Source of the DNA: Rhizobiaceae bacterium
GTDB taxonomy: Bacteria; Pseudomonadota; Alphaproteobacteria; Rhizobiales; Rhizobiaceae
Reading direction: 5' to 3'
Length of the DNA stretch: 64,000 bases
NCBI GenBank assembly: GCA_019635695.1
Contig: JAHBYZ010000001.1
Location: 282,091 to 346,090, forward strand
A program made the translations under genes and the position numbers. Of the stretch, positions 49,404-58,101 are shown in pieces. The notes below the pieces were generated by a model, which was given only the letters and a program-made list of their open reading frames with translations, did no database searches and was not told the origin of the DNA. Numbering within the stretch: position 1 is the stretch's first letter; each line of letters starts with the position of its first letter.

Positions 49404-50315
49404 ATGAGCGTCCTTCGGCGCCTGATCATCGCGCTCGCCTTGCTGGGCGTGATCGGCGCCGTTGCCGCGTGGTTCCTGAGCGCGCCGCGCCCGCTGGATG
49501 CCGCGACGCTGGCGGGAGTTCCCGCCGGCGACGTCTCGCGGGGCGAGCGGGTCTTCAATGCCGGCGGCTGCTCGTCCTGTCACGCGCGGCCGGGCTCGCC
49601 CGATGAGGCGCGGCTCGAACTTGCCGGAGGGCTGGAACTGAACACGCCGTTCGGCGTGTTCGTGGCGCCCAATATCTCGTCTCATCCGCAGGACGGCATC
49701 GGCGGCTGGTCTTTCGCCGACCTCGCCAGTGCCATGAAGCGCGGCGTGTCGCCGGACGGCAGCCACTACTATCCAGCGTTCCCCTATACTTCCTATGCCC
49801 GCATGGATCTGGCGGACATTGCCGATCTCCACGCCTACATGCAGACACTGCCGGCCGTGGCCGGCGCTGCTCCGGCTCACCGGCTCGGATTTCCTTTCAA
49901 CATCCGCCGAGCCATGGGCCTTTGGAAGCTGTTGTTCCTCAGCGAGCAGCCTGTCGCCGTCATCGCGAGTGCCACCGATCAGGTGGCGCGGGGCCGTTAC
50001 CTGGTCGAGGGGCCGGGCCATTGCGGCGAGTGCCACACGCCGCGGAATCCGATCGGCGGGGCCGACAAGGGCCGCTGGCTGGGTGGCGCGCCCGCGGCCG
50101 AGGGCAGCGGCAAAGTGCCCAACATCTCACCCGCGCACGATTTCGCGGCGTGGAGCGAGGCCGATATCGCCAACCTGCTGGAAAGCGGATTCACTCCCGA
50201 GTTCGACTCGGTCGGCGGCCAGATGGCTCTGGTGGTGAAGAACATGGCGCGGCTGCCCGCCGAGGACCGTGCCGCCATCGCGGCCTATCTCAAGGCCATA
50301 CCGCCGGTCGAATAG
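49404..50315 (+). CDS. Membrane-anchored diheme cytochrome c
   Basis: A 303-residue protein with an N-terminal membrane anchor (about 5-25) and two haem sites: CSSCH (56-60) and CGECH (207-211). PNISSHPQDGIGGWSFADLASAMKRGVSPDGSHYYPAFPY is typical of cytochrome subunits of alcohol or sugar dehydrogenases. No dehydrogenase gene is adjacent; here it follows the class II cytochrome, so the two may pass electrons in an unknown pathway. Confidence 0.9.
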   Translation: MSVLRRLIIALALLGVIGAVAAWFLSAPRPLDAATLAGVPAGDVSRGERVFNAGGCSSCHARPGSPDEARLELAGGLELNTPFGVFVAPNISSHPQDGIGGWSFADLASAMKRGVSPDGSHYYPAFPYTSYARMDLADIADLHAYMQTLPAVAGAAPAHRLGFPFNIRRAMGLWKLLFLSEQPVAVIASATDQVARGRYLVEGPGHCGECHTPRNPIGGADKGRWLGGAPAAEGSGKVPNISPAHDFAAWSEADIANLLESGFTPEFDSVGGQMALVVKNMARLPAEDRAAIAAYLKAIPPVE

Positions 50316-50335
50316 GGCAACGCGGCCGATAAGGC

Positions 50336-50722
50336 CTACCGCTCGCCCAGCATCTCGAATCCGGCGTCCCCGAAGAAGTGGTTGTAGTCGCAGGTCAGTT
50401 CCTCGCGCGCCGCGATGTCGCGCAGTGCATAGACCGCCTTCTCGTCGGCGATGTCGCAGTTCGGCGAGTCGGCGTGGTTCATGTAGCGCGCGTCGTCCGC
50501 CTCGAAGACGATATGGCCGGGGTTCTGGCGGCTCGGATAGGAGTAGCGGTCGAGATAGTCCTTCACCGGTCCCGTCGTGCTCTCCCAAACCTCGTTCGGG
50601 ATCAGGCGGTCGAAGCGTCCGTCGAACTGCCAGACCAGCGTGCCCTTGGCGATGGCATGCTTGGCGAACACCCCGATACCCTCGAGCGGGGATCGGTCTA
50701 GATAGACGTTCACCAGAAACAT
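50336..50722 (-). CDS. SET-domain protein (putative lysine methyltransferase)
   Basis: A 128-residue protein made almost only of a SET domain. SPLEGIGVFAKHAIAKGTLVWQFD opens the fold, RYMNHADSPNC forms the pseudoknot motif, and EELTCDYNHFF is the Tyr motif. Such bacterial proteins may methylate lysines on proteins, but targets are mostly unknown. I chose the ATG at 50722, since the upstream extension lacks SET features. It ends convergent with the cytochrome gene. Confidence 0.85.
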   Translation of the reverse strand: MFLVNVYLDRSPLEGIGVFAKHAIAKGTLVWQFDGRFDRLIPNEVWESTTGPVKDYLDRYSYPSRQNPGHIVFEADDARYMNHADSPNCDIADEKAVYALRDIAAREELTCDYNHFFGDAGFEMLGER

Positions 50723-50919
50723 TGCGGACACCGAAAGGGGAGGGGACGACACGCCCTGATTACACACATGCGCTTGAAATGGCAGCGCCGGTGGCGAGGG
50801 ATCGGGCGCAATCCCCCGGAAACCACGAGGCAAGCTGAACGCTCGCTGAAAGGCACGGTCAGCCGGGATTCAAGCAAGACGTGCTATCGCTCGCCACGCT
50901 TGGTGCAGAGGAGACGACG

Positions 50920-51288
50920 ATGCGGATACTCTTGACGACCCTGTTGCCTGTAGCGGCTATGGCTGCGGTGGCCGGCTATGCCGGCAGCGCCCGCGCGACG
51001 ACGTTCGCGGCGTGGGAGGTCGCCAACGTAGCGTTCGGCGATACCCTCAACGTTCGGAAATATCCCTCAAGCAACTCTCAGAAGCAGGCGTCGTATCCGA
51101 ACGGCACCGTGTTGCAGATGACAGGCCGCTGCACGGGCGGCGTGAACCTGCTCGATATTGCGTATCTGCCGGACTGGAAGCAGGCTGAAGCCATTCGCTA
51201 CCGGTGGTGTGAAGTCTGGCACGATCCTGCGCGCAATGGAAAGTTCGTCACGGGCTGGGCCTACGGACGTTATCTTCGGCCCGCATAA
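50920..51288 (+). CDS. Secreted SH3-like domain protein
   Basis: A 122-residue protein with a signal peptide (about 1-26, ending GSARA). The mature part has the bacterial SH3 pattern: GDTLNVRKYPSSNSQKQASYPNGTVLQMTGRCTGG, then RYRWCEVWHD and FVTGWAYGRYLRP. Two Cys could form a disulfide. Such domains often bind the cell wall. GAGGAGACGACG precedes the ATG at 50920. Confidence 0.82.
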   Translation: MRILLTTLLPVAAMAAVAGYAGSARATTFAAWEVANVAFGDTLNVRKYPSSNSQKQASYPNGTVLQMTGRCTGGVNLLDIAYLPDWKQAEAIRYRWCEVWHDPARNGKFVTGWAYGRYLRPA

Positions 51289-51406
51289 TAAATCGGTTCA
51301 TACAGGCAGATACCAAAGCATCTGCTCATTTTACCTTTGATTAACGCCGAAACGTTCTGCGTCTGCAATTGTTCACGACACACACTCGAAAATTATGCGT
51401 CAACAT

Positions 51407-51435
51407 TTGACTTTCATCTTGGTTCATCACATTAC
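51407..51435 (+). promoter_or_regulatory. Candidate mucR promoter
   Basis: TTGACT and CATTAC are separated by 17 bp within an AT-rich 250-bp gap upstream of mucR. The -10 match is weak. MucR proteins bind AT-rich DNA and often repress their own genes, so this gap may also be its target. Confidence 0.3.
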
Positions 51436-51541
51436 GGGTGGTGGCCACGAAATCGCTTCGGGACCACGACAAAAGAAATGAGGCGGCGTGATCGCGACGT
51501 ACTCATCGAAATTGCAAACCTGGTTTAATTGGGGCCTGAAG

Positions 51542-51973
51542 ATGGACGAAGCATTGCCTGGTGCGCAGCGCGACGATTCGCTGATCGAACTGACCGCGGA
51601 CGTGGTTGCGGCTTATGTGAGCAACAACCCCGTGCAGGTTGGCGACTTGCCTGCGCTTATCGCGGACGTGCATGCCGCGCTGGCGCGCGTGGGCGGCTCG
51701 ACCGAGCCGGCGCCCGCTGAAAAGCCGAAGCCTGCGGTCAATCCGAAGAAATCCGTGTTCGACGACTACATCATCTGTCTCGAGGACGGGAAGAAGTTCA
51801 AGTCGCTCAAGCGTCACCTGATGACGCACTACGGGCTGACTCCGGACGAATACCGCGAAAAGTGGGGCCTGGACGCCAGCTATCCCATGGTCGCGCCGAA
51901 CTACGCCAAGGCGCGTTCGCAGTTGGCCAAGACGATGGGCCTGGGCCGCAAGCCCAAGGCGAAGTCGCGCTGA
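51542..51973 (+). CDS. mucR: MucR/Ros-family zinc-finger regulator
   Basis: A 143-residue regulator. N-terminal residues (about 12-50) form the oligomerisation part; the zinc finger is [33 protein letters not shown]. The metal ligands are Cys79, Asp82, His92 and His96, so the second Cys of Ros is replaced by Asp, as in M. loti homologues. MucR proteins act as nucleoid-type regulators of exopolysaccharide, motility and symbiosis or virulence genes. I chose the ATG at 51542, the usual family start. Confidence 0.94.
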   Translation: MDEALPGAQRDDSLIELTADVVAAYVSNNPVQVGDLPALIADVHAALARVGGSTEPAPAEKPKPAVNPKKSVFDDYIICLEDGKKFKSLKRHLMTHYGLTPDEYREKWGLDASYPMVAPNYAKARSQLAKTMGLGRKPKAKSR

Positions 51974-51974
51974 A

Positions 51975-52304
51975 TCACGGCATTGCCGGGCAGCAAGGCG
52001 GCTTGATGCCGCCTTCCCTGCCGACGGGCTGCGCCCGTGCGCGCAGGCGGTCTGCCGCGCGCTTCAGGGCGATGTGCCGGTTAAGATCGTAGCTCCAGTG
52101 CCGCGCGAGGCCCTTGAGCCTCTCGCGCTCTATACGGCGGTCGAGCGCCGAAGCGAGCCGTTGCCGCTCGGCGGGCGAGGCGGCCAGCGCCGCGTCGAGG
52201 TCGATGCCGCAGCCGAGCTGCAGCGCCACTCGCATGCGCGCATTCTCTGCTCGTGCAGCGCGCTCGCTGCGGAAAGCTGATATTTCAAGGTCGATAGCGT
52301 TCAT
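51975..52304 (-). CDS. Conserved-looking small hypothetical protein
   Basis: A 109-residue, Arg-rich and probably helical protein (NAIDLEISAFRSERAARAENARMRVALQLGCGID, then RQRLASALDRRIERERLKGLARHWSYDLNRHIALKRAADRLRA). It has no signal or membrane segment. GGAG lies upstream of the ATG at 52304. I recognise no family. It ends 2 nt from the convergent mucR stop. Confidence 0.55.
   Translation of the reverse strand: MNAIDLEISAFRSERAARAENARMRVALQLGCGIDLDAALAASPAERQRLASALDRRIERERLKGLARHWSYDLNRHIALKRAADRLRARAQPVGREGGIKPPCCPAMP
51989..52023 (+). terminator. Hairpin after mucR, terminator-like
   Basis: AAGGCGGC-TTGAT-GCCGCCTT is flanked by GGCAG and CTGCC, giving a long stem 16 nt after the mucR stop. 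There is no T-run, so it may stabilise the 3' end rather than terminate. It overlaps the end of the convergent hypothetical gene. Confidence 0.4.
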
Positions 52305-52508
52305 CGCGTGCTCCGAAAACTCGCAGCGAGTATTCGGTGTCGGGTAGAAGCGGGGGATAGAATCCGAAGGCTTTCGCCCTCGCCCCATGTCCTGAATCCT
52401 TTTTCCACAAGCACTTAGCGGGACTGGCGCGATCGCGTAGTTCTATTTTTGTTCACAGTTCTGCGCGCTCCCGATATAAGAAGAAATTCCTATGTCGGAG
52501 GCGCGCGC

Positions 52509-52964
52509 ATGGCGGTAACCGCAAGCTGTTTCGAAACATCCGGGCCCGAAGACGGTGGCTCCGGCCCGCGCGGCCGGGTCCGGCTGACACCCGTCGATGA
52601 AGGCTTCATAGCGCGCCATGTGGCGCGGCGCGCGGAGCGCGTCTATACAGCCTGCGACTGCGTGCTCGACATCACGGCGGCATTCTTCAACGTGCCTTCG
52701 CGCGAACTGCGTCGTCCCGGCCGCTGCGCCGATGACATCTCGCGGGTCCGCCAGATCGCCATGTATGCGGCCCATGTCGTGCTGCGCTTCAGCATGGCTG
52801 AGGTCGGCAAGGGGTTCGGCCGCGACCGCACCACAGTCATGCATGCCTGCCACACCGTCGAGGACATGCGCGACGACGCGGAGTTCGACGCCATGCTGAT
52901 GCGTATCGAGCGCGTGATCGCCGCCGCCTTCAAGGGCCGCGACGGCTTTCCCGCCGAGGACTAG
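52509..52964 (+). CDS. Stand-alone DnaA domain IV-like DNA-binding protein
   Basis: A 151-residue protein whose C-terminal part is the DnaA DNA-binding domain: RVRQIAMYAAHVVLRFSMAEVGKGFGRDRTTVMHACHTVED, with the DnaA signature helix (GRDRTTVMHA). It lacks the AAA+ domain. It may bind DnaA boxes and affect replication or gene control; this is inference. GGAGG precedes the ATG at 52509. It lies 8 nt before a DUF6456 gene. Confidence 0.88.
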   Translation: MAVTASCFETSGPEDGGSGPRGRVRLTPVDEGFIARHVARRAERVYTACDCVLDITAAFFNVPSRELRRPGRCADDISRVRQIAMYAAHVVLRFSMAEVGKGFGRDRTTVMHACHTVEDMRDDAEFDAMLMRIERVIAAAFKGRDGFPAED

Positions 52965-52972
52965 CGCCAGCA

Positions 52973-53785
52973 ATGACCGACAAGGACTTTGTTCGCGCGC
53001 TGAAATTCCTCGGCGCCGGGGCTGCGGACGCTTCGCCAACCGCCGACGGTTCCAGGCTGCTGCTCGACGGTGGCGAGCGGGGTGGCATCGCCGTCACGGC
53101 GGATGCCGTGCGGAAACTGCTCGTCGAGGGGTTGGCGTCGCGCCGCGGCACCGTCCTTGAACTCACGGCGGAGGGACGTTCGCGCCGCCGTCGCGACGAC
53201 GCGACTCGCGACCCTTTTCAGTCGCAGCACCGGACGATGGACGAAAGGCAGATCGAACTGGCGGACGCTCGCGCGGTCGCTGCGGTGAACCTCGACGAGT
53301 CGCCGCTGACGGCATTGGCGCGCCGGCATGACCGCCGCGGTAAGGCGCTGCTCGGCGAAGCCGAAGTTGCCGCGGGCGAACGCCTGCGCACAGACTACAC
53401 GCGTGGACAGATCATGCCGCGGATGGGCGCGAACTGGCAGGCCGCGGTGGCGTCCGGCCGCCGCGATGGCGGGCGCGGCGGCATGGCCGACCTGACGGAT
53501 GCGGCACTTGCCGCGCGCATGCGGGTGGAGAAGGCGCTGGACGCAGTCGGCCCGGAACTGGCGGGCGTGCTGGTCGACGTATGCTGCTTCCTCAAGGGGC
53601 TCGAGACAGTCGAGCGCGAGCGCGGTTGGCCGGTGCGTTCGGCCAAGGTGCTGTTGCGTACCGCGCTCAGCGCGCTGGCCCGACACTACTGTCCGCCGCC
53701 ACCGCAGCGGCGGCCGCATTCGATCCTGCACTGGGGCGGCGAGGGCTATCGGCCCACAATGGCTGGCGGCGATGCGGCGGGGTGA
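52973..53785 (+). CDS. DUF6456-type protein
   Basis: A 270-residue protein. The conserved part is ESPLTALARRHDRRGKALLGEAEVAAGERLRTDYTRGQIMPRMGANWQAAV, then a helical C-terminus (LVDVCCFLKGLETVERERGWPVRSAKVLLRTALSALARHY). The N-terminal 80 residues look like a winged-helix fold. It is translated just after the DnaA domain IV gene, a likely functional pair. Role unknown. Confidence 0.75.
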   Translation: MTDKDFVRALKFLGAGAADASPTADGSRLLLDGGERGGIAVTADAVRKLLVEGLASRRGTVLELTAEGRSRRRRDDATRDPFQSQHRTMDERQIELADARAVAAVNLDESPLTALARRHDRRGKALLGEAEVAAGERLRTDYTRGQIMPRMGANWQAAVASGRRDGGRGGMADLTDAALAARMRVEKALDAVGPELAGVLVDVCCFLKGLETVERERGWPVRSAKVLLRTALSALARHYCPPPPQRRPHSILHWGGEGYRPTMAGGDAAG

Positions 53786-53788
53786 GAT

Positions 53789-54229
53789 TCAGGCGGTGGC
53801 GAGTGCTGCTTCGGCCGACTGGCGTATGCGCTTGACCATCGAGCGCAGGCCGTTGGCGCGTTGCGGGGTCAGGTGCTCGTCGAGGCCGAGGCTGCGGAAC
53901 TCGGCCTCGGCGTCAGTTGCAAGAATGGCGCTGGCCGGACGATCTGAATAGAGCGCGAGCACGATGGCAACGAGGCCGCGCACGATATGCGCATCCGAAT
54001 CGCCCTTGAAGGTCAGCACCGGGTCGCGGCCGCCGTCGCTGGCCCGGGCGTCGCTGACCACGTCCAGCCACACCTGGCTGACACAGCCCGGCACCTTGTG
54101 CGCGTCGTCGCGCACGGCGTCAGGATAGGGCGGCAGCGCCGCGCCGAGGTCTATGATGTAGCGGTAGCGCTCTTCCCACTCGTCGAGGAAGGCAAAATCC
54201 TGCCGGATCGCTTCGAGCCTGTCGTCCAT
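53789..54229 (-). CDS. sufE: SufE-family sulfur acceptor protein
   Basis: A 146-residue protein that accepts persulfide sulfur from the SufS cysteine desulfurase for Fe-S cluster assembly. Catalytic Cys49 sits in HKVPGCVSQVWL, and the length fits SufE. I chose the ATG at 54229 (MDDRLEAIRQDFAFLDEWEERY). No other suf gene is in the window, and it ends convergent with the DUF6456 gene. Confidence 0.93.
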   Translation of the reverse strand: MDDRLEAIRQDFAFLDEWEERYRYIIDLGAALPPYPDAVRDDAHKVPGCVSQVWLDVVSDARASDGGRDPVLTFKGDSDAHIVRGLVAIVLALYSDRPASAILATDAEAEFRSLGLDEHLTPQRANGLRSMVKRIRQSAEAALATA

Positions 54230-54261
54230 GACCACGCATATAGGCGCATGGCGCGCCGGCG

Positions 54262-54654
54262 TCACCTGCGGACGGCGGGCGTGGGCACGATGTCGACGCT
54301 GCCTGCCTCGACGCTTCCGGTGACGATGGCCTCGGCCTGCGACCGGGCGATCATGTCGCCAATCTGGTCAGCCGTTTCATCCGGCGAGCCGGCATCGTCG
54401 CCGTCGGCATCGAACGCCTGGTAGGCAATGCGGGCTCCTTCGCGGGCCCGAACGCTGATGGTGTGGACCGCGGCGCGGCCGACCGCGCAGACGTCGGGCT
54501 TGCGCTCGCACATGCCGGCGATGTCCTCGATCGCGCCCTTGGCGGCGAACATGGCCTGCAGCGGATTGACCATCTGTCCGTCCTGGCTGCTGCCGAACGG
54601 TATCAGCAGCAGCACCAGCGACAGCCAGAACGCGGAGCGGATGATGAAACCCAT
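54262..54654 (-). CDS. DUF5330-type small membrane protein
   Basis: A 130-residue protein with an N-terminal hydrophobic segment (MGFIIRSAFWLSLVLLLIPFG), then QAMFAAKGAIEDIAGMCERKPDVCAVGRAAVHTISVRAREGARIAYQAFD. The two-Cys segment and helix match DUF5330, common in Rhizobiales. The tail is probably periplasmic and disordered. Function unknown. The start at 54654 is chosen for the membrane segment. Confidence 0.75.
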   Translation of the reverse strand: MGFIIRSAFWLSLVLLLIPFGSSQDGQMVNPLQAMFAAKGAIEDIAGMCERKPDVCAVGRAAVHTISVRAREGARIAYQAFDADGDDAGSPDETADQIGDMIARSQAEAIVTGSVEAGSVDIVPTPAVRR

Positions 54655-55086
54655 GACGTCCCTCGTGGCACCCTTGGCGGGCGTTCCCTCTACCCGCGGG
54701 GACAATAGCCGGCGCCGCCGAAGACCGGCTTGCGCGCAACGCCGGCAATTGAACCGGATTCGATTCGAATTTTAGCGATTGTCGAACCCGGGAATGCGAT
54801 TCAAAGGCGATTCATGTGCGCAACCCGCGCGTAACCAACCAAGAGGTTGAAATTAAAAGCCTTTCATTGCCGAGCGACGACCATCGACAGTTGCTCGGGT
54901 CGCCATCGGTCGGCAACCCCCTGTTTACCATGGCGGGAAATGCCGCTTCGATGCCATCGCCATGCCGCGGAAATGCCGCGTCCGGCCGGCCGCCGGGGCC
55001 TTCATTTATTCTTTCCTTAAACGCTGGATGCGAGGGTCGCTCGAAACCAGTCCCGAGCCCGTCGGGCCGAGCATGAGTGCGTCGAG
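54655..55086 (+). other. Gene-free region before the sensor kinase gene
   Basis: No convincing gene lies here. A locally AT-rich stretch at about 54755-54870 contains repeated GATTC/GAATC-like words and GTTGAAATTAAAAG, and is the likely promoter region for the kinase or for the divergent DUF5330 gene. Further on, GGAAATGCCGC is repeated within GC-rich sequence (54939-54981). I see no RNA gene. Confidence 0.5.
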
Positions 55087-56841
55087 TTGAGTGCAGCGAG
55101 CGCCCGTTTGAGCGAAGTCCCCGCCGGCATGCTGGCCGGTTGCGACCGTCTCGTGCACCCGGCGGTCGACGCGGCTGAAAGGACGAGCCAGCGCCGCCTT
55201 ATCGGCGTGCTGCTCGTCGCCCCGTTCATTGTCGGCCCGACGCTCGCGGTGTCGTTCGCCGCGGCCGGCGCGGCCGTCTCGCTGTCGCTGCTGTGCACCG
55301 GCTTCGTGGCCTTCTGGGCGCTGGCGCTGACCGTAGCCATGACCGGCGAGCGCGTGTTCGCCGAGCGGGCCGCGCTTGGCGTGGGCGCTCTCGCGGTGGC
55401 CTTCGCCGCTGCAGGCGGTGGTGCGGCGGGCCTGCTCATAGGCGCCGCACTCGCCTTCGAGGCGTGGTGGGTGTCGCGCACGCGCGCAGGCACCGTTGCG
55501 GGCATTGCCGCCGCTGTGGTCGTTTTCCCCCTCTCGGCGCTGATCGCCGCCTTTCTGCCGGCCGCATGGATACCGGCCACGCCGTCCCTCTGGCTGTGGC
55601 TGGCGCCGGTCGCGCTGGCCGTCGCCACCCTCGCGCGGCTATCGCGCGGGCCGGAGGATGACGCCACCGTCAGCGCGCCGGACGGATTCGACCCGCAGAT
55701 CGAGCAGCTCGGCCTTGCCGTGATGAAGCTGACGCCGGCGGGCGAGATCGCGGCCTGCTCGCCGGCCGCTGCGGCCGCACTCGGATTGTCGCGCGACGCG
55801 CTGCTCGGGCGTCCGCTTCTCGACCGCGTACATCTGGCCGATCGCGTCGCCTTCCTGTCGGAGCTCGCGGGCAAGGCAGGCGACCGGAGTCATCTGAATC
55901 TGCGGCTGCGCGTCGCCATGGCCGGCCGCCCGGGGGATCGCTTTCATCCCTTCGCGGCGGAACTCGGCGTCGGTGGCGACGGCGTGCTGCTTTCGCTGCG
56001 CGAGGACGGCGAGGCCGAACTGCGCGAACGCACGGAAGCGGCCGAGGCTCGCGCCGAGAGCCTCGAGATTGCTCGCGGACGCTTCCTCGCCGCGGTGAGC
56101 CATGAACTTCGCACGCCGCTGAACTCGATCATCGGCTTCTCCGACATGCTGCTGCATGGCATGGCCGGAAAGCTCGGCGACGCGCGGCAGGAAGAATATG
56201 TCGGCCTCATCCGCCAGTCCGGCGGGCATCTGCTGTCCGTGGTCAACGCCATCCTCGACGTGTCGAAGATCGAATCGGGAGCCTACGGCATCCAGCCCGA
56301 GCCGTTTGCCGTGCGCGAGGCGGTCGACCTGTGCCACGCCATGCTGACGCCGCAGGCGGAGGCGAAGGGCATCAATTTCCTGGTGCGGACGCGGCCCGAC
56401 GCCGGCGAGATCGTCGCCGACCGCCGCGCGGTGCAGCAGATCATCATCAATCTCGCCGCCAACGCCATCAAGTTCACGGAAGCCGGCGGCAAGGTTTCTG
56501 TCGAGGCGATCCGTGCCGGTGGTTGGCTGCGGCTGGTGATTTCCGACACCGGCATAGGCATGTCGGAGGACGAGCTCGGCCGGGTCGGCCAGCCGTTCGT
56601 GCAGGTAAGCAACGACATGGCGCGCCGCTACGAGGGTACCGGGCTGGGTCTTTCGCTGGTCAAGGGGCTCGTGCGGCTGCATGGCGGCGAGATGTCGATC
56701 GAGAGCGCACCGGGCGAGGGCACGCTGGTGATGGTGGCTTTGCCGGTCGCTGGGCCTGTCGCCGGGTTGCGGGGCGAGCGCCTGATGGCCGCAGAGAACG
56801 CGCACGGAGGCACGCATGAAGCGTTCCGCAAGATCGCGTAA
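55087..56841 (+). CDS. PAS-domain sensor histidine kinase (PleC/DivJ-like)
   Basis: A 584-residue membrane kinase. The N-terminal 190 residues hold about six hydrophobic segments, then a PAS-like domain (QIEQLGLAVMKLTPAGEIAACSPAAAAALG), an H-box with His339 (VSHELRTPLNSIIGFSDML), and N, G1 and G2 boxes (NLAANAIKFT, SDTGIGM, GTGLGLSLVKGL). It resembles the DivJ/PleC group that controls CtrA through DivK, but the exact assignment is not certain. The start is a TTG at 55087; an ATG at 55129 is a fair alternative. Confidence 0.88.
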   Translation: MSAASARLSEVPAGMLAGCDRLVHPAVDAAERTSQRRLIGVLLVAPFIVGPTLAVSFAAAGAAVSLSLLCTGFVAFWALALTVAMTGERVFAERAALGVGALAVAFAAAGGGAAGLLIGAALAFEAWWVSRTRAGTVAGIAAAVVVFPLSALIAAFLPAAWIPATPSLWLWLAPVALAVATLARLSRGPEDDATVSAPDGFDPQIEQLGLAVMKLTPAGEIAACSPAAAAALGLSRDALLGRPLLDRVHLADRVAFLSELAGKAGDRSHLNLRLRVAMAGRPGDRFHPFAAELGVGGDGVLLSLREDGEAELRERTEAAEARAESLEIARGRFLAAVSHELRTPLNSIIGFSDMLLHGMAGKLGDARQEEYVGLIRQSGGHLLSVVNAILDVSKIESGAYGIQPEPFAVREAVDLCHAMLTPQAEAKGINFLVRTRPDAGEIVADRRAVQQIIINLAANAIKFTEAGGKVSVEAIRAGGWLRLVISDTGIGMSEDELGRVGQPFVQVSNDMARRYEGTGLGLSLVKGLVRLHGGEMSIESAPGEGTLVMVALPVAGPVAGLRGERLMAAENAHGGTHEAFRKIA

Positions 56842-57688
56842 GGCGGCGCGTGCCGGCTTCGGCGGGCTGCTGCGCGACGGGCTGGCGCTCGGCGCGGGCG
56901 CTGCCCTGCGCAACCCCGCCGCGGTGGGGGGGGCGACCGCCTTTGCCGTGACACTGGCCTATGTCGCGGCCAACGCGCTCTACTACCAGCCGCATGCGCA
57001 TACCGGTGCCTATTTCTCGACCCGGGTGACGATCGCGCCACAGCCGGCGAGCGAGCGCTTCTCGCCGCAGCCGGCCGAAACAGAGCAGCCGCGCGCCGTG
57101 CCCCCTGCGCGAAGCGAAGACGACGACGTTTCGTCGATCATCGGCAACGACACGACCGCGGCGGCACCGCGCGGCGATCCGAAGGTGCGCCTCGTGCAGG
57201 AGGTGCTGAAGACGCTCGACCTCTATGCGGGCACGGTGGATGGGCTGACGGGACCGCAGACCAGCAAGGCAGTGGAGCGCTACCAGAAGATCGTCGGGCT
57301 GGCGCCTACGGGCATGATCGATGCGGCGCTGCTGTCGCAACTCGGTGCCGGCGACACGACCGCGGCTCTCCCTGCGCGCGACGAGGGTCAGCTGCCGGCG
57401 GCCGCTCCGGTGCCGAAGCCCAAGGCAGGCACGACAGGTGCGGTGGTTATTCCAGCCAGCGCGCCGGTGCAGGCCGTGCATGCCGCGCAGCCGGCCGACC
57501 CGATGGTGGTGCGCATCCAGGCCGGTCTGAAGGCTTTCGGCCATGACGCGATCGAACTCGACGGTATCGTCGGCGCCCGAACGCGGGCGGCGATCCTGGA
57601 GTTCCAGTCGCTCTTCGGCCTGCCCGAGACCGGCCAGCCGGACTCGGCCCTGCTGACGAAGATGCGCGAGGTCGGCCTCACCGAGTGA
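56816..57688 (+). CDS. Membrane-anchored peptidoglycan-binding protein
   Basis: A 290-residue protein with a basic N-terminus, one membrane helix (about 38-55), and two PG_binding_1 domains (RLVQEVLKTLDLYAGTVDGLTGPQTSKAVERYQKIVGL and RIQAGLKAFGHDAIELDGIVGARTRAAILEFQSLFGL) split by a Pro/Ala-rich linker. It probably tethers the envelope. It overlaps the kinase gene by 26 bp, so the two are co-transcribed. Confidence 0.9.
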   Translation: MKRSARSRKAARAGFGGLLRDGLALGAGAALRNPAAVGGATAFAVTLAYVAANALYYQPHAHTGAYFSTRVTIAPQPASERFSPQPAETEQPRAVPPARSEDDDVSSIIGNDTTAAAPRGDPKVRLVQEVLKTLDLYAGTVDGLTGPQTSKAVERYQKIVGLAPTGMIDAALLSQLGAGDTTAALPARDEGQLPAAAPVPKPKAGTTGAVVIPASAPVQAVHAAQPADPMVVRIQAGLKAFGHDAIELDGIVGARTRAAILEFQSLFGLPETGQPDSALLTKMREVGLTE

Positions 57689-57747
57689 GGCTGGCGCCGG
57701 CGGCGCTGCGGCGCTAGGAACGCGGCTGTTTCAAAGACCGGGCCGCG

Positions 57748-58101
57748 ATGCGAGTCACAACCGATCTCTGGGTTTCCGCGCTCGTGCGTCGTGCGTTTTC
57801 GGCCGGCGGTTTTGCCGCCGTGCTGCAAAAGGGTGCGGCGGAGGCCGGAGCGATCTTTCTCGTGACGCGCGGCCGGATGGGCGAAGTCTCCCTGTTCGGG
57901 CCGGCCGCGCAGTCGAGCTATGACGAGCGCAAGCCGTCCGAACGGCTGTTCAGGCGGATCGAGGAGGTCGACAACGCGGATGCGCTGGACCGGCGCATGG
58001 CGCGCGAGAGCCGGTTCGACCCCGATCTGTGGCTGGTCGAGATCGAGGCTGGCGACGATTTCGTCGCCGAGGCGATCCCGCTTACGAAGGGCGAAGGCTA
58101 G
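57748..58101 (+). CDS. DUF1491 family protein
   Basis: A 117-residue alphaproteobacterial protein: LWVSALVRRAFSAGGFAAVLQKGAAEAGAIFLVTR, then RRMARESRFDPDLWLVEIEAG. This matches DUF1491. It has no signal peptide. Function unknown. It lies 59 nt after the peptidoglycan-binding gene and overlaps the convergent DUF2336 gene by four bases. Confidence 0.85.
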   Translation: MRVTTDLWVSALVRRAFSAGGFAAVLQKGAAEAGAIFLVTRGRMGEVSLFGPAAQSSYDERKPSERLFRRIEEVDNADALDRRMARESRFDPDLWLVEIEAGDDFVAEAIPLTKGEG

